Assembly: GCA_903912435.1 (NCBI GenBank)
Contig: CAIWHI010000271.1
Coordinates: 87,327-132,088, forward strand
Source: an uncultured Bacteroidota bacterium
Lineage (GTDB): Bacteria > Bacteroidota > Bacteroidia > Chitinophagales > Chitinophagaceae
Direction: 5' to 3'
Length of the DNA stretch: 44,762 nt
This document shows positions 10,901 through 19,841 of this stretch, piece by piece. Numbering within the stretch: position 1 is the stretch's first letter; the number at the start of each line of letters is the position of its first letter. Position numbers and translations under genes: made by a program. The notes below the pieces were generated by a model. The model worked only from the letters and a program-made list of their open reading frames with translations, searched no databases and was not told the origin of the DNA.

Positions 10901-12236
10901 AAAGCTTATAGACAGCATCAACGCCTGGAGTGCCAGAAGAATAGGCTACACCGCGAACATATGCTGTACCAATCTTAGTTGAAGAAGAATAACCAGCCAG
11001 GAAAGTCTTATTGGTGATAGCATTCTTAGCAGCCGAGTGCAGTTCTACTTGAACGATGTTGTCATTATTGAAGTCACCGACAAACTGATTAACATTGAAG
11101 TAGTAACCATAGTTAGCAGAAACAATTTGGTTTGCTACTGTCTCTGTGTCGATACCTTTACGAAGTGGAACAGTATTGTTATTGATGAACTCTACCCTAT
11201 AACCCTTCACATAGCCGATACCCGGTGAAGAGACAAGTGACATATAATTGGTATTAGCATTACCAGAAGAGTCAGTCTTGATCTGAGTAGAAAGTAGGAA
11301 TGGATTGACTACGTAGTCACCACTTGTTTCATAAGTGCGACGTGCCATGTCTGCACCAAGTGCTGCATACTGCGGATCTGACTTAACCGAAACAGGTTGA
11401 CCTGCAGAGAAGTCACAGAGTGAGAAGAACGTAGTGGTATTAGCCGTATCAGAGGTAGCCCTTGTAACCAAGTTGGGAATAATCTGAAGGCGATGAGCAC
11501 CAGGAGCTGAGTAGTTTGGAGAACCAGCTGCGTTGTCTACTAGGTTGTTGTCAATTTCTGGAGTGATAAGGGTTTCAGTAGCAGCAAAGCCAACCGAGAT
11601 ATTATCTGGTACATTGCTATACTTGCTAATGACAAGTGTTTGAGCAGGAACCCTAAGGAAGAAGCCCTTCTTGAAGATCACACCTTCTGTAGTAGTGAAA
11701 GCATAACCAGTGCCTGTTGAATTAACTACAGTAGCAACAACCACGTTACCAAGTTGAGCTCCAGCTCTAGTAGTTAATTGTAGTGACTCACCATTAGCAA
11801 AAGCCTGCTGTACAGCACCATTTACGTAAGTAGTTGAGTTCAAATACTTAACATAAAGAGTGTTAAGGTTTGGATCCTGTGACTGATAACCACCGATTGT
11901 ATTAACTACTATTGCATTCAAACCGCGTGGATTAGTAATTACTAAGCCTTGGAAGGAAGCAATATTAGGAATGGCATAGTTATTGGCATAAGTATCATTG
12001 ATCTTAACATAGTAGTAATTATTGTCAAAGGTAAAGGAGCAACCTTCAACTACAGATCCATCCTTATAAATGTTACGGCCGAACTTATTGATCTGATCCT
12101 GCAGCATAGACTGCATACTGTTAAGCTCACGAGTCTGAACCGCAATAGATGGTCTATACAGAACTTGGTAGTAGTTCTTCGTCTGGTTGAAGTCGTCGAA
12201 GTAGGGCTTAGTAGAGATATTGGTATCTAGGGTCAT
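7962..12236 (-). CDS. DUF4815-like virion structural protein, 1424 aa
   Basis: N-terminus NYYQVLYRPSIAVQTRELNSMQSMLQDQINKFGRNIYKDGSVVEG is typical of DUF4815 proteins of T4-like phages. Confidence 0.75.
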   Translation of the reverse strand: MTLDTNISTKPYFDDFNQTKNYYQVLYRPSIAVQTRELNSMQSMLQDQINKFGRNIYKDGSVVEGCSFTFDNNYYYVKINDTYANNYAIPNIASFQGLVITNPRGLNAIVVNTIGGYQSQDPNLNTLYVKYLNSTTYVNGAVQQAFANGESLQLTTRAGAQLGNVVVATVVNSTGTGYAFTTTEGVIFKKGFFLRVPAQTLVISKYSNVPDNISVGFAATETLITPEIDNNLVDNAAGSPNYSAPGAHRLQIIPNLVTRATSDTANTTTFFSLCDFSAGQPVSVKSDPQYAALGADMARRTYETSGDYVVNPFLLSTQIKTDSSGNANTNYMSLVSSPGIGYVKGYRVEFINNNTVPLRKGIDTETVANQIVSANYGYYFNVNQFVGDFNNDNIVQVELHSAAKNAITNKTFLAGYSSSTKIGTAYVRGVAYSSGTPGVDAVYKLYLFNVNMAPGYSVANVKSVVYQVASAFVGVADVVLTYSSTIGANIAVLQDTANEIMVHPFGQKALSTTGFASEQFVYRNRANANFLTTGVMSLTLPSADGTGSEQFYQQGSYSTSQEQTYIIIPTATGYSANKTGTVSGTSGSNALTGSGTAFTSQYTVGDYIYIYSEAAPQRITAIASDISLSLANNLGTSPSSNTHQKVWPAGVPINFNTAARTISATATTATLTLGETTNAAFQSSVYLDVLRSSTRSIQKSINRGSLVQINISNNAGGTTGPWCLGLPDVFQLNHVWVGSGTYSNANADQVSRFYIDNGHRDAFYGLAYLYSTGPVSNTSTLLISVDNFTKSETQGHGYFNANSYPIDDANTANTLAIQTYQIPQYVSRNTGTTSDLRDCIDFRPYAANTANLVTTTTNITTNPVTTTTISVPTPGSYLPSPDSFYEASITHYLPRVDRIALTTGGSMVINEGISSNLPAAPLEAPGTMTIGLVSIPPYPSLTPSVAKQYNRYDYAVQITMQQTRRFTMADIGKISNRIDRLEYYTSLSLLEQSAQSLQIRSSTTGQNRFKNGIMVDPFKDFTLSNTNDPQYRIAIDSSRNEGRPYFSTHKVGMYFDSVSSSNVQKTGDMVTLPYTTSVYQSQPYASKYHNCIEGNVYTYRGTITLDPPGTVDPDLTVNPDIVSNIDLSANWVNLQQYIGTAWGTSWGAWTTTGSSTSTQTGASQLVGQTQNADGSIAQNYQTQVINTTTSQIQQLGQQLSVQPTQTQVNLGNYVTNVSLLPYIKPTFILFKAVGMKPSAKLYAYFNSVPVSAQCMPVTPYSGSITTVGGVATANDGSLVYYDTKGNTYKFTSLNWGGTLSADSTGTVYGIFAVPGNTFNSGQLEFKLTDISNLSQGESAVTTQATSTYFGSPISVQTSQAVLQVRSATVSTQEVIQQQTVQQSSVSYTSSVISLPSPAVNPSTPPSPSAYDGRGESSGRDFGGG

Positions 12237-12247
12237 ATATTCCTCGA

Positions 12248-15200
12248 TTAAAACTGTATAACCAGCTTGAACTCTTCTTTATTTACAGCGGTCCTTGTGA
12301 CGGGCTGGATGTTTTCCATGTAGACTACCTTGCCAGATTCCCTGACCAGCTGAGGGTAAGTTATCAATGAGTAGGAGTTCACTTGGCCGATAGCTCCAGA
12401 AGTCTGACCCACAATGTTATTTGGTTGAGCCTGGAATCTGTTAGCACCGTTGATATCATTCAGTACTAGAACCGGAAGCACCTGTGAAACGACAGCTGTA
12501 GAACTCGATCCATTATTTATAGTGTGGCCAGCAACGAAAGCCAGTGACTGATTAACCGATGTAAGCTTGACATAGGAACTATTAGCAAAGATGACTACAC
12601 CGTTTGCTCCAGTAGTTTGATCGGTAAGAGTTTGACCATTAGAGAAGCTACCTGACATTGAAGTGATGGTCAAGTCTAGGTCATTAGAGGTGGAGACAAT
12701 TCTGGCATTAGCAGATGTAAAGTCTTGCTGTACGAATTCATTGTTAGTAAAGGTACCAGAGCTAGAAGTCAGCGTGATTCTAGCTGTTTGATTGAACTTA
12801 AGGCCAAAGGTAGAAACCTGATCTGTAGCTCCATTAGCGATCGAGATATCAGTAATGACCGCATAAGCATTGGAAGAGGAATCATAGAGAGTATCACCAG
12901 AAACGAACTGGCCGACTACGTTGGATAGCTGGAGCTGTGTATTGCTGTAAGCAGATGTCACAACAGCATTAGCACCAGAAGTTACTTCCGATACTACCTC
13001 GGCAGTAACACCAGGAGAGAAGTAGATAACATTGGCAGTTACCGTGTTGGCAGTAGTACCAGAGTAATAACCACGTAGAGTATAAGCAGTGTTATTAGCA
13101 AATGTACCCTTGACCGACTTCAACTGCAAAGCAGTGGAGTTACCCGATACCACAATACCAGCCGCATTTGAAGTCGACTGAACTACCACTTCTCCAGGAG
13201 TCCATGAACCTAGACTGCCGATAACGTAGTTTGATAGAACAGCATTGACACGATCGAAAGATCCCAGAGTTACTCTAACGTCAGCGAACTGAGGATCTTC
13301 CAGGAGTCCAATTCTTCTATAAGTGCCATAAGTCGGGAAGTAATAAGACTCATTAGGACCTGTGTCGAAGGTAACATCGATACCAGCATAGCGAGCACCA
13401 AGTTCTGTCATTACATCGAACCCATGACCGTGAACAGGCGAGATAAGCGGCGTAGCCGCGGCGCCGGAACCGTATACCCCATTAGCGACGAAAGACACAT
13501 TAGCGAAGGTATAGTTAGTACCGGTGTTAATCATTTCTACAGAGGTGATGTTATTAGCAGAACCGAAGGAGTTGTTTACCACTCCAAGGCCCACAGCATT
13601 AGAACCATCACCAGTAATCAACACGGTAGGCCCGATCTCGTATTCTGTGGAGTCATTCGGAAGGACCATGGTGCCGATAACTGTGGCATTGCCAGTAACC
13701 GCTCCATTCAGTAGGAAGTTCGCCTTCTGACCGAGGATGAAGCTGCCAGAGTTGTTGTTAATGGTGATGTTCGGGTTGGAAGTAGCCGAGTTCAGTAGAT
13801 AGCGAATCTGAGAGGACTCGCCCTTGACGTAAAAGTTGTTAGCCCAGAAGTAAGTGTTCGACCAATTAGCGCCGTTAACCGTTGTGAGGAACACCTGAGA
13901 CGTGTTAGCGTAAGCCACGATGGCATTAGCGCCTTGTGTGATATTAGCAGCGCTAACCAGATCCACCAGTTCGCCAGCAATGAAGTACTGACCGACAATG
14001 GAAGAATTAGAGATCGATAGATTCAAGCTGGTAAGGTTAGTGTTGACCACAGAACCATTTGCCTGAGTGACCGTAATAGAAGTAGGTTCTGCGGCTACAG
14101 GGACAGTATAGTAGACATTGGCTAGTAGAGTGTTGTCGAATGCGATGTTGACATTGACTGTGCTAGTGTTTACAGCCGTAACTCTGCGGACATTTGTGTT
14201 AGCATTCGTGCCTACCCTAATGAAGCTGCCGACCGCATAGCTAGTAGTGAAGCTTGTCTGGGCAGTGTTAGTAGAGACGACAGTGTTACCACCAGAACTG
14301 ATGTTAACCGTTCCAGGCTGCAGAGAACCAGAAGACACGGAGTCGATAAGAGGATAATACAGTGAGAACGGAGTAGCTAGGCTAGATCTGGCGACCTGGA
14401 TAGTAGAGCTGTTAGCCGTAAGAATAGTACCAGTTACACCTGTGTTAGCCTGAACAATTGTATCACCGACATTGAAGTAGCCGGCAGGATAGAGATAATT
14501 GATGTAGTCCACAGGCTGCTGAACTGTATAACCAGTCGATACAGTGCCACTGATACTGCTAAGGTCTAACCTGGCAAAAGTCTGGAACGGAGTAGAGCTG
14601 CTAACACGAACAGTTTTAGCACCACCAGAGCTAGAAGCTATCTGCCTGATCTGCCCTGCACCGAACCCAGCCTTGAGGTAGATAGAAGACTTAGCATAGA
14701 AGTTATCATATGCAGAGGATGTATTAGGCAGCTGAATGGTGAAGGCATCGATGAACTTGACAATGTTGCCCTTCTCATAGACCTGATAGTTGCTGCCACC
14801 GTTCGTGATCTGAATGGCCTCGATTGTGCCAGGAACAGCATTACTCTGAACATTAGCATTCTGAATGGCAGGGATATAAGAAGTCGTAGTGAACTTGGTG
14901 TTGGAAGTGGAGTCGATGGTGTACATATACTTCCAGATGTAGCCATCGGCTGCCTTGAAAGAACCTGCAGAGCTAATAAGTGTCGGCTTAACAGTGGAAG
15001 GAGCACCATAGCTATTGAACACACACTTGTAGACTTGGAACTGATCTGTCACTACAAAAAACTGCTTGGTATAAAGATCCGGATCATTTGGATCATACTG
15101 ACTATAGACAGTGCCAGTGGCCCAGTTATACCTCGGGATCATATTGATGACATCCCCAGAACGGACTAACTTACCGAACAGAAGATCATCATAAACAGTC

Positions 15201-15364
15201 TGTTGATACTGTGCCACAGAATCATTAGCTGTCGGAGGGTTAGAGTCGCTGGGCCATGGATTGGAACGGCCGGCAAAGACATAGTAGGCATGCCTTGTGT
15301 CCCTCACATTGGTAATGAAATTGTTAACCTGGTTGATATAATGATTTATAGTTAGTAATGCCAT
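12248..15364 (-). CDS. 8: Baseplate wedge subunit, T4 gp8-like with large internal expansion, 1038 aa
   Basis: N-terminal YYVFAGRSNPWPSDSNPP, IPRYNW and DGYIWKYMYTI, and C-terminal RESGKVVYMENIQPVTR..EEFKLVIQF, parallel T4 gp8 (FGRSEPWSS..., PRRDW, DGYVWEYLFEI, HSGEMIYMENRPPI...EEINILFTF). Confidence 0.82.
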   Translation of the reverse strand: MALLTINHYINQVNNFITNVRDTRHAYYVFAGRSNPWPSDSNPPTANDSVAQYQQTVYDDLLFGKLVRSGDVINMIPRYNWATGTVYSQYDPNDPDLYTKQFFVVTDQFQVYKCVFNSYGAPSTVKPTLISSAGSFKAADGYIWKYMYTIDSTSNTKFTTTSYIPAIQNANVQSNAVPGTIEAIQITNGGSNYQVYEKGNIVKFIDAFTIQLPNTSSAYDNFYAKSSIYLKAGFGAGQIRQIASSSGGAKTVRVSSSTPFQTFARLDLSSISGTVSTGYTVQQPVDYINYLYPAGYFNVGDTIVQANTGVTGTILTANSSTIQVARSSLATPFSLYYPLIDSVSSGSLQPGTVNISSGGNTVVSTNTAQTSFTTSYAVGSFIRVGTNANTNVRRVTAVNTSTVNVNIAFDNTLLANVYYTVPVAAEPTSITVTQANGSVVNTNLTSLNLSISNSSIVGQYFIAGELVDLVSAANITQGANAIVAYANTSQVFLTTVNGANWSNTYFWANNFYVKGESSQIRYLLNSATSNPNITINNNSGSFILGQKANFLLNGAVTGNATVIGTMVLPNDSTEYEIGPTVLITGDGSNAVGLGVVNNSFGSANNITSVEMINTGTNYTFANVSFVANGVYGSGAAATPLISPVHGHGFDVMTELGARYAGIDVTFDTGPNESYYFPTYGTYRRIGLLEDPQFADVRVTLGSFDRVNAVLSNYVIGSLGSWTPGEVVVQSTSNAAGIVVSGNSTALQLKSVKGTFANNTAYTLRGYYSGTTANTVTANVIYFSPGVTAEVVSEVTSGANAVVTSAYSNTQLQLSNVVGQFVSGDTLYDSSSNAYAVITDISIANGATDQVSTFGLKFNQTARITLTSSSGTFTNNEFVQQDFTSANARIVSTSNDLDLTITSMSGSFSNGQTLTDQTTGANGVVIFANSSYVKLTSVNQSLAFVAGHTINNGSSSTAVVSQVLPVLVLNDINGANRFQAQPNNIVGQTSGAIGQVNSYSLITYPQLVRESGKVVYMENIQPVTRTAVNKEEFKLVIQF

Positions 15365-15388
15365 CTCGCGCTCTATCTGGTTTTGGAC

Positions 15389-15397
15389 TATTTATTA
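15389..15397 (-). promoter_or_regulatory. Candidate late promoter core TAATAAATA upstream of the gp8-like gene
   Basis: Minus strand CTTAATAAATAGTCC, close to T4 late TATAAATA; 25 nt upstream of the ATG. Confidence 0.5.
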
Positions 15398-15410
15398 AGG
15401 CAATTAAGAC

Positions 15411-15436
15411 GGGCCTAGGCCCAGTCTAAGACTGGG
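15411..15436. repeat. Two overlapping perfect palindromes, GGGCCTAGGCCC and CCCAGTCTAAGACTGGG, at the 3' end of the gp7-position gene
   Basis: Read directly; the second hairpin spans the TAG stop codon (15426-15428). Confidence 0.8.
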
Positions 15437-17720
15437 TAAGGCTAAGAGCTACTGCCGCAGAAACAGAGGAAGTCTGAACATCCTTGAACTGATAGCGGCC
15501 GAACAGAGCGATACCAGATGGATGCACCAAGTTCCTCACCAGGGACTCGTAAGTTCCGATCATCCTGCTAGCAACCACTTCGTAGGAGAAGTCTTGGTAG
15601 TAGTTGGAGTCGAGCAGCTTCTGGGTATCGCTAGTGAAACTCTTATCAGAAGTCCATGAACCCTGACCCTTACCATGATCCAGCACGATGCTTGTTCCTG
15701 TAACCACCACGGAGCTATTAGCCGGCTGTAGGTATACCGTCTCATCCGGATTGTAACCGAACCCTGAATCCACTACCGCCACGGCTGTAGCGATGCCCTT
15801 AGCATTTAGAACACTGTCAGTAACCACGGCGTTATGACCCTTGATACTACCAAAGCCGTCATTTTGCCCTAGAGCTGTGATGGTAAGCTCATTGATATCA
15901 ACATAGGGGTTGGTAGTGTAACCACTGCCAGGATTTAGATTGCTTAGGAAGGCGATGGTACCGACCTGCTTAGTTAGGAACTGCAGGGCAATGTACAGAG
16001 GCGTGTCTAAGTTGTTAGGAATAGAAGTGCCCGGATTGCCAGAGAAGCTGCCCCAGTTAGTTGTTCTGATAACATTGTTCACCACGGCCGTGTGACCGGT
16101 CTGAGTATCTGTAACAGTAGCGCCATGAACGAAGTAGCCATGTGGCATGCCGGAGCCGAACTGAACTCCTAGCATGCTAGTGTTCTGAGAGAAAATTGTG
16201 GCATTGGCAGTGATAGTGGTCTTAGGGTTAACACCGGTCAGAATCACTTGACTAGAGGAAATGTTAGATACAAGCTTTATGCCGGGAACAAGGTTAGAGC
16301 TAGACAGGCTGGAATCCGTGCCTGTAGCGAAGATCAGCATTGAACCATTCGACCCCTCTGCATCATAGACATACAAATTGGCCAGGCCAAGGCTGGAATT
16401 AGAGAACGTCTCGCCATTAGCAACCAGATTGGCTGTCGCTGTAATGGCTTCCAGCATCACCACATTAGCCGAGGACGTAGCTGTATTGCCGACCGTAAAA
16501 ACACCGCTCTGAGTGTTGATGTAGACATTGAACCCCACACCACCGGCCGGCGGATCTATGATCGTGGAAGTGTAGCCGGTGATGATATCAGGGTTGATCT
16601 GATAGAGCTCTTGATTAATCAGGCCACCAACATTAAACCCTGCTCCAGCACCAGCACCGCCGAAGACAGCGGTCAGATTAGCAGCTGCTCCGTTGCTGCC
16701 GGTAACCGAATCGCCGATGTTGAAACTGTACTGAGGGGTGCCGGTGAAGTTGATCAGCTCAATGAAGGAGCTGTTAGCCCTTGTCACGGTGCCATTAGCA
16801 TTAGTTGTAGTGTCCAGCAGAGTATCACCTGCAGAGAAGACACCAGATAAGCCGCTAATGTTGAGGTTGTAAGTCGTAGCTACCACGATGTTAGGGCTGA
16901 GACTGAAGCCAGATCCGCCGTTTATCAGAGCGAAAGTCACCTTACCGTTCTGATCTACTGCAGAGACAACCCTAGCAATAGCTCCAACACCAGAACCCTG
17001 GACCGAAAGGCTATCACCGACATTGAACCCTAGGCCACCATTATTGATGGCTATAGCAGTCAGAGAGCCAAGCACCGTGGGAGCATTAGCTGGGGTTAGG
17101 GCAGGAACTGATTTCGATAGGATCTGCTCACCGAACTTGAAGGTGCCGCTAACCGCTGACAGGTACAGAACGTTGATGGTCCTCTGATTAACCACCTTCT
17201 GTTGAACGTTCTCTACCACAGCTTCGGCTGATAGGCTAGAGTTGTAGATCGGCTGCCCTACTAGCTGAGGAAGGTAAGGGCTGTCGGTGCATTCAATGTA
17301 CTTTGGCACCACCCAGTCGTTATCCGAAGTCTTGAAAACGAACTGACCTGGAATGTACAGCTCGATGTCCTCATTGAACAGGAGCCTGAACAACAGTTCG
17401 TAGGACCTCGGTGTGCCCTTGGTCCTGTAAAGATCTAAGATGTGCTTAACTAATAGCTGCCTATCAGCAGCGATGTCGACCGGGATGCTAGCAGCATAGG
17501 TGTTGGTGAAGTGAGTTACAAACTGCTGCTGAGTGCTATCCAGGTCAAGGTAGTCAGGGATCGATCTAGCTTTGCCGATGAACCCCGATCCGGTATCAGT
17601 CAGATCTGTCTGCTCTGCCCATTCGTAGTAGGCTCTCATGAAGGCGATGAAGTTAGGGCCTTGATCGTTATAGAAGGCAGGGAACTGTGACTGAATGAAT
17701 GGACTGATGAACTTATCCAT
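15426..17720 (-). CDS. Baseplate-associated structural protein, 764 aa (positional gp7 counterpart, tentative)
   Basis: FISPFIQSQFPAFYNDQGPNFIAFMRAYYEWAEQ... LYRTKGTPRSYELLFRLLFNEDIELYIPGQ is a motif seen in T4-like phages of bacteria outside enterics; located between gp6 and gp8. Confidence 0.6.
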   Translation of the reverse strand: MDKFISPFIQSQFPAFYNDQGPNFIAFMRAYYEWAEQTDLTDTGSGFIGKARSIPDYLDLDSTQQQFVTHFTNTYAASIPVDIAADRQLLVKHILDLYRTKGTPRSYELLFRLLFNEDIELYIPGQFVFKTSDNDWVVPKYIECTDSPYLPQLVGQPIYNSSLSAEAVVENVQQKVVNQRTINVLYLSAVSGTFKFGEQILSKSVPALTPANAPTVLGSLTAIAINNGGLGFNVGDSLSVQGSGVGAIARVVSAVDQNGKVTFALINGGSGFSLSPNIVVATTYNLNISGLSGVFSAGDTLLDTTTNANGTVTRANSSFIELINFTGTPQYSFNIGDSVTGSNGAAANLTAVFGGAGAGAGFNVGGLINQELYQINPDIITGYTSTIIDPPAGGVGFNVYINTQSGVFTVGNTATSSANVVMLEAITATANLVANGETFSNSSLGLANLYVYDAEGSNGSMLIFATGTDSSLSSSNLVPGIKLVSNISSSQVILTGVNPKTTITANATIFSQNTSMLGVQFGSGMPHGYFVHGATVTDTQTGHTAVVNNVIRTTNWGSFSGNPGTSIPNNLDTPLYIALQFLTKQVGTIAFLSNLNPGSGYTTNPYVDINELTITALGQNDGFGSIKGHNAVVTDSVLNAKGIATAVAVVDSGFGYNPDETVYLQPANSSVVVTGTSIVLDHGKGQGSWTSDKSFTSDTQKLLDSNYYQDFSYEVVASRMIGTYESLVRNLVHPSGIALFGRYQFKDVQTSSVSAAVALSLTQS

Positions 17721-17723
17721 GGC

Positions 17724-19532
17724 TTAGATACTCACCACTGAGATAGCTACACCCTCTGCGATGTCCACCTCGATGACGTCATTGCTATAGCTCTTGATGT
17801 CCTGATTGGCCGGTACCGCATAGAACACCACACCAGCAGAGCCATCCAAGTCATTCACCGTGATGAGATTGCTATCAACCCGACCCCTGGAGTAGTCTAT
17901 CGTCCCTGCAGGGGAGTAAGAGGTATAGCCAGCATTCGTGACATCCTGCAGCCAGAGGACATTGGAGCTGTTAGTTACCACACTACCATTTGGCCCTTGG
18001 GTGATGGAGAAGGTGTTTACATTCGGATTGTAGTCGGTGAACTTGTAGAGTCTACCCCCCAAGAAGAAGGTGCTGGATACCAGAGTCGCCGGCTGGAATG
18101 CATTCCTGTACTCCACGGTTATGTAGCTGCCGACATTCAGATCCGGATTAACCAGCTTCTTCATGGTGACAGTGGTCTCATTAGATGAGATGCTTGAATC
18201 AGCCGCATTGATAGCAGCCTCAAATCTGGATAGCTTGAACTCGGTATCGAAGTTTGTCAGATAGCTGGAGTTGTACCCCGCAATAGCTGATGCCACCAGA
18301 GTCTGGATATCAGCCGCGGCTAGGGTAGTGGCGTTTGGATCATACTTAACAGTGGTGTTTACCTGCAGATAGAGGAAGTCTGGATCAATCACCTTAGGAG
18401 TGATGCCGATGGTGCAGCGATCCTGCAGGAAGCTAGCGATATCAGCCTTCTCTGATAGAGATACCACAGCACCGGAATAAGTTACCGGTGAAACAAACAC
18501 TGTACCAAAACTGACCGAGCTGGATACCTGTTCACCGCCGAAGACATGGCATGCCTTGATGTCGGTATAGTTACTAAGCACCAGGCTCTTGAAGTCCGCT
18601 GCAGTGACAGCCCTCTCCTGGGTCTGGTAGTATCTCGGCGCATTGTACCTGATAGACTCGATCGACTCTGCATTAGCACCACCGCTAGAGCCAGATACCA
18701 CATTGAGAGCTACTGAGCTGGCAATGTAGTCCGATACAGAGAAGGATGATACCCCATCAGCATCAGATCCGGCGGTGGTTCTGTAGCTGGCCTGGATAAC
18801 AGCACCATTCAAGGGTCTGCGACCTAGAACCCCATCACCAAAGACTAACTCATACTTGGTATCAGCCGTCGCCTGGAGGAAGAAGACCGCGGAGTTGCTA
18901 GACAAGCCAAGGATGGTCGAGGCCTTGCTGAAGACCGTATTCACCTGATTAGCACCACCGCCGTTCTCGATGACGGTAACCATTAGCGAATCGGTGTCGA
19001 TGCTCTGATTGGACATCACGAACCTCTGAGAGTCCAGTGAGTAGTCCACTGAAAAGACGTCCGAGGTAACCACACCCTGGAACAGAGCTAGATTGGCACT
19101 GAATGATCCGCCGCTGGGGTAGATCATTACAGAGTTATTAGTTACAAAGTTATAAGTGCCATTTGCATTTGTACCGACAAACTTAGCGCCGGCTGGTATT
19201 GTAAGTGAAGGCTGTGCATTCTGCGGTGCAGTGATGTTAACTGTTGCTGCCGATGACTTATAGCTTCTCGGAGTGTAGTTTAGCGACTTGGCATGGCTTA
19301 CTACTGAGTTCCTTAGCTGAGCAGAATCTAGAAAGCTCTCATTTGATACCAGATTGAGGTAATAAGCATTCAGAAAGGAGTTGTAGCTCAGTATATCCAG
19401 AAGCACATTAATGTTGCTTCCATCAAAATTATAGTCCTGGAACTGAGATTGGGAAGAAAGGTATTGCTTCAGATTGGCCTTAAGCGTATCGAAGTCCAGA
19501 GATACCAGGGAGATGCTATTATTTGCAGCCAT
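17724..19532 (-). CDS. 6: Baseplate wedge subunit, T4 gp6-like (baseplate J), 602 aa
   Basis: DFDTLKANLKQYLSSQSQFQDYNFDGSNINVLLDILSYNSFLNAYYLNLVSNESFLDSAQLRNSVVSHAKSLNYTPRS is diagnostic of gp6. Confidence 0.9.
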   Translation of the reverse strand: MAANNSISLVSLDFDTLKANLKQYLSSQSQFQDYNFDGSNINVLLDILSYNSFLNAYYLNLVSNESFLDSAQLRNSVVSHAKSLNYTPRSYKSSAATVNITAPQNAQPSLTIPAGAKFVGTNANGTYNFVTNNSVMIYPSGGSFSANLALFQGVVTSDVFSVDYSLDSQRFVMSNQSIDTDSLMVTVIENGGGANQVNTVFSKASTILGLSSNSAVFFLQATADTKYELVFGDGVLGRRPLNGAVIQASYRTTAGSDADGVSSFSVSDYIASSVALNVVSGSSGGANAESIESIRYNAPRYYQTQERAVTAADFKSLVLSNYTDIKACHVFGGEQVSSSVSFGTVFVSPVTYSGAVVSLSEKADIASFLQDRCTIGITPKVIDPDFLYLQVNTTVKYDPNATTLAAADIQTLVASAIAGYNSSYLTNFDTEFKLSRFEAAINAADSSISSNETTVTMKKLVNPDLNVGSYITVEYRNAFQPATLVSSTFFLGGRLYKFTDYNPNVNTFSITQGPNGSVVTNSSNVLWLQDVTNAGYTSYSPAGTIDYSRGRVDSNLITVNDLDGSAGVVFYAVPANQDIKSYSNDVIEVDIAEGVAISVVSI

Positions 19533-19563
19533 TTAGCTTGTGCCTTTGTTATAAAATACCGGA

Positions 19564-19580
19564 CACCACCTTAAGTGGTG
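19564..19580. repeat. Hairpin CACCAC-CTTAA-GTGGTG in the gp6 5' leader
   Basis: Perfect 6-bp arms between the candidate late promoter (19595-19603) and the gp6 ATG (19532). Confidence 0.7.
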
Positions 19581-19594
19581 CTGTGACTAGTTGG

Positions 19595-19603
19595 TATTTA
19601 TTA
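19595..19603 (-). promoter_or_regulatory. Candidate late promoter core TAATAAATA upstream of gp6
   Basis: Minus strand CCTAATAAATACC; same core as upstream of the gp8-like and gp4-like genes. Confidence 0.5.
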
Positions 19604-19619
19604 GGCAGGCAGCTGCTAA

Positions 19620-19841
19620 TTATACAACATGCACATCAAAGCTCATGGCAGAAGGAGTATTCTTCCAGCTACGCCTAGCAGCATCGAATGCTTCGAAGTA
19701 ATCTGCTGCCTCGATGATAGTAGTAGACAGCAGCTGCCGCTGGTTCTCAGCACTCCATCCGAAGATCCGGATGCAGTACTGCTTGCCCCGTGGTACTCCC
19801 ATTCGAAAGTGCACTGGCTCTGAGGGGACATAAGCCATCAG
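19620..19841 (-). CDS. Hypothetical protein MAYVPSEPVHFRMGVPRGKQYCIRIFGW... (shorter start than the 19901 track ORF)
   Basis: Start overlaps the TGA of the upstream frame (CCTGATGGC), consistent with translational coupling. Confidence 0.55.
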   Translation of the reverse strand: MMAYVPSEPVHFRMGVPRGKQYCIRIFGWSAENQRQLLSTTIIEAADYFEAFDAARRSWKNTPSAMSFDVHVV

